Source: Plasmodium coatneyi
Lineage: Eukaryota; Apicomplexa; Aconoidasida; Haemosporida; Plasmodiidae
NCBI RefSeq assembly: GCF_001680005.1
Contig: NC_033563.1
Span: 682,001 to 746,000 of the forward strand
Direction: 5' to 3'
DNA length: 64,000 bases
Shown: in pieces, positions 63,956-64,000 of the stretch
Layout of the letters: every line of letters starts with the position of its first letter
Numbering within the stretch: the first letter of the stretch is position 1
Translations under genes and position numbers: made by a program
The notes under the pieces: generated by a model
Told to the model about the DNA's origin: nothing
The model's input: only the letters and a program-made list of their open reading frames with translations
The model's database searches: none

Positions 63956-64000
63956 CCTACTTTGAATATTCGCTATTATTTCATTTCCTTTTTGGGACGA
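63371..64000. other. Right-end intergenic DNA
   Basis: No supported gene. It ends with a T run of about 37 at 63919-63955 and an adjacent earlier T run near 63844-63859. Confidence 0.45.
63919..63955. repeat. Poly-T tract of about 37
   Basis: An uninterrupted T run, one of the longest in the window. Confidence 0.9.

Overview
The window is nuclear DNA of a Plasmodium species. Evidence: a KIR/PIR-type variant-antigen gene, two-exon genes for small exported-type membrane proteins, telomere-like GGGTTTA/GGGTTCA repeats lying inside the sequence, very long poly-A/poly-T tracts, short GT-AG introns, and core genes in an order I recall as that of P. falciparum chromosome 3 (GSK3, MFS-related transporter, two tRNAs, L26, ..., derlin, PPP phosphatase). 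Moderate GC content and a KIR-like cytoplasmic tail point to the simian/vivax clade, most likely P. knowlesi or P. coatneyi. The species assignment is inference.

Layout. Bases 1-8000 are a subtelomere-like or multigene-family island: a PIR gene (+), two multi-TM exported-type genes (-), a C-rich minisatellite, then a degenerate repeat field leading into about 600 bp of interstitial telomere-like repeat. From about 8900 rightward lies conserved core: GSK3 (-), MFS-related transporter (+), tRNA-Val (+), tRNA-Ile (-), ribosomal protein L26 (+), an unrecognised gene (+), an acidic protein (-), a Sel1-repeat ER protein (+), an unrecognised protein (-), a YGGT-family protein (-), a degenerate AAA-type protein (-), an EngA/Der-like tandem GTPase (+), a Glu-rich repeat protein (-), a CFAP97/Hemingway-like protein (-), a 17-exon secreted/apicoplast candidate (-), a zinc-ribbon protein (+), an 898-residue membrane protein (-), a secreted CS-domain protein (+), a VTI1-like Qb-SNARE (-), an unrecognised basic protein (+), a RAP-domain protein (-), a derlin with apicoplast-type leader (-) and a PP4/PP6-type phosphatase (-).

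Most genes are split, and I reconstructed exons by hand from splice consensus, phase and protein continuity. Several models close exactly in frame over 4-17 exons (GSK3, L26, Sel1, YGGT, CFAP97-like, 17-exon gene, CS-domain gene). Boundaries I could not settle are flagged.

Functional themes: organelle biology (derlin, YGGT, EngA/Der-like GTPase, RAP protein and the 17-exon protein are all plausible apicoplast or mitochondrial proteins), ER and secretory function (Sel1, CS-domain, SNARE) and signalling (GSK3, PPP phosphatase). I found no clearly novel multi-gene system. The most unusual items are the reversed interstitial telomere tract at the island/core boundary, the AAA-like protein that has lost its Walker motifs, and a repeat motif shared by two adjacent, oppositely oriented genes (GTPase linker and Glu-rich protein).
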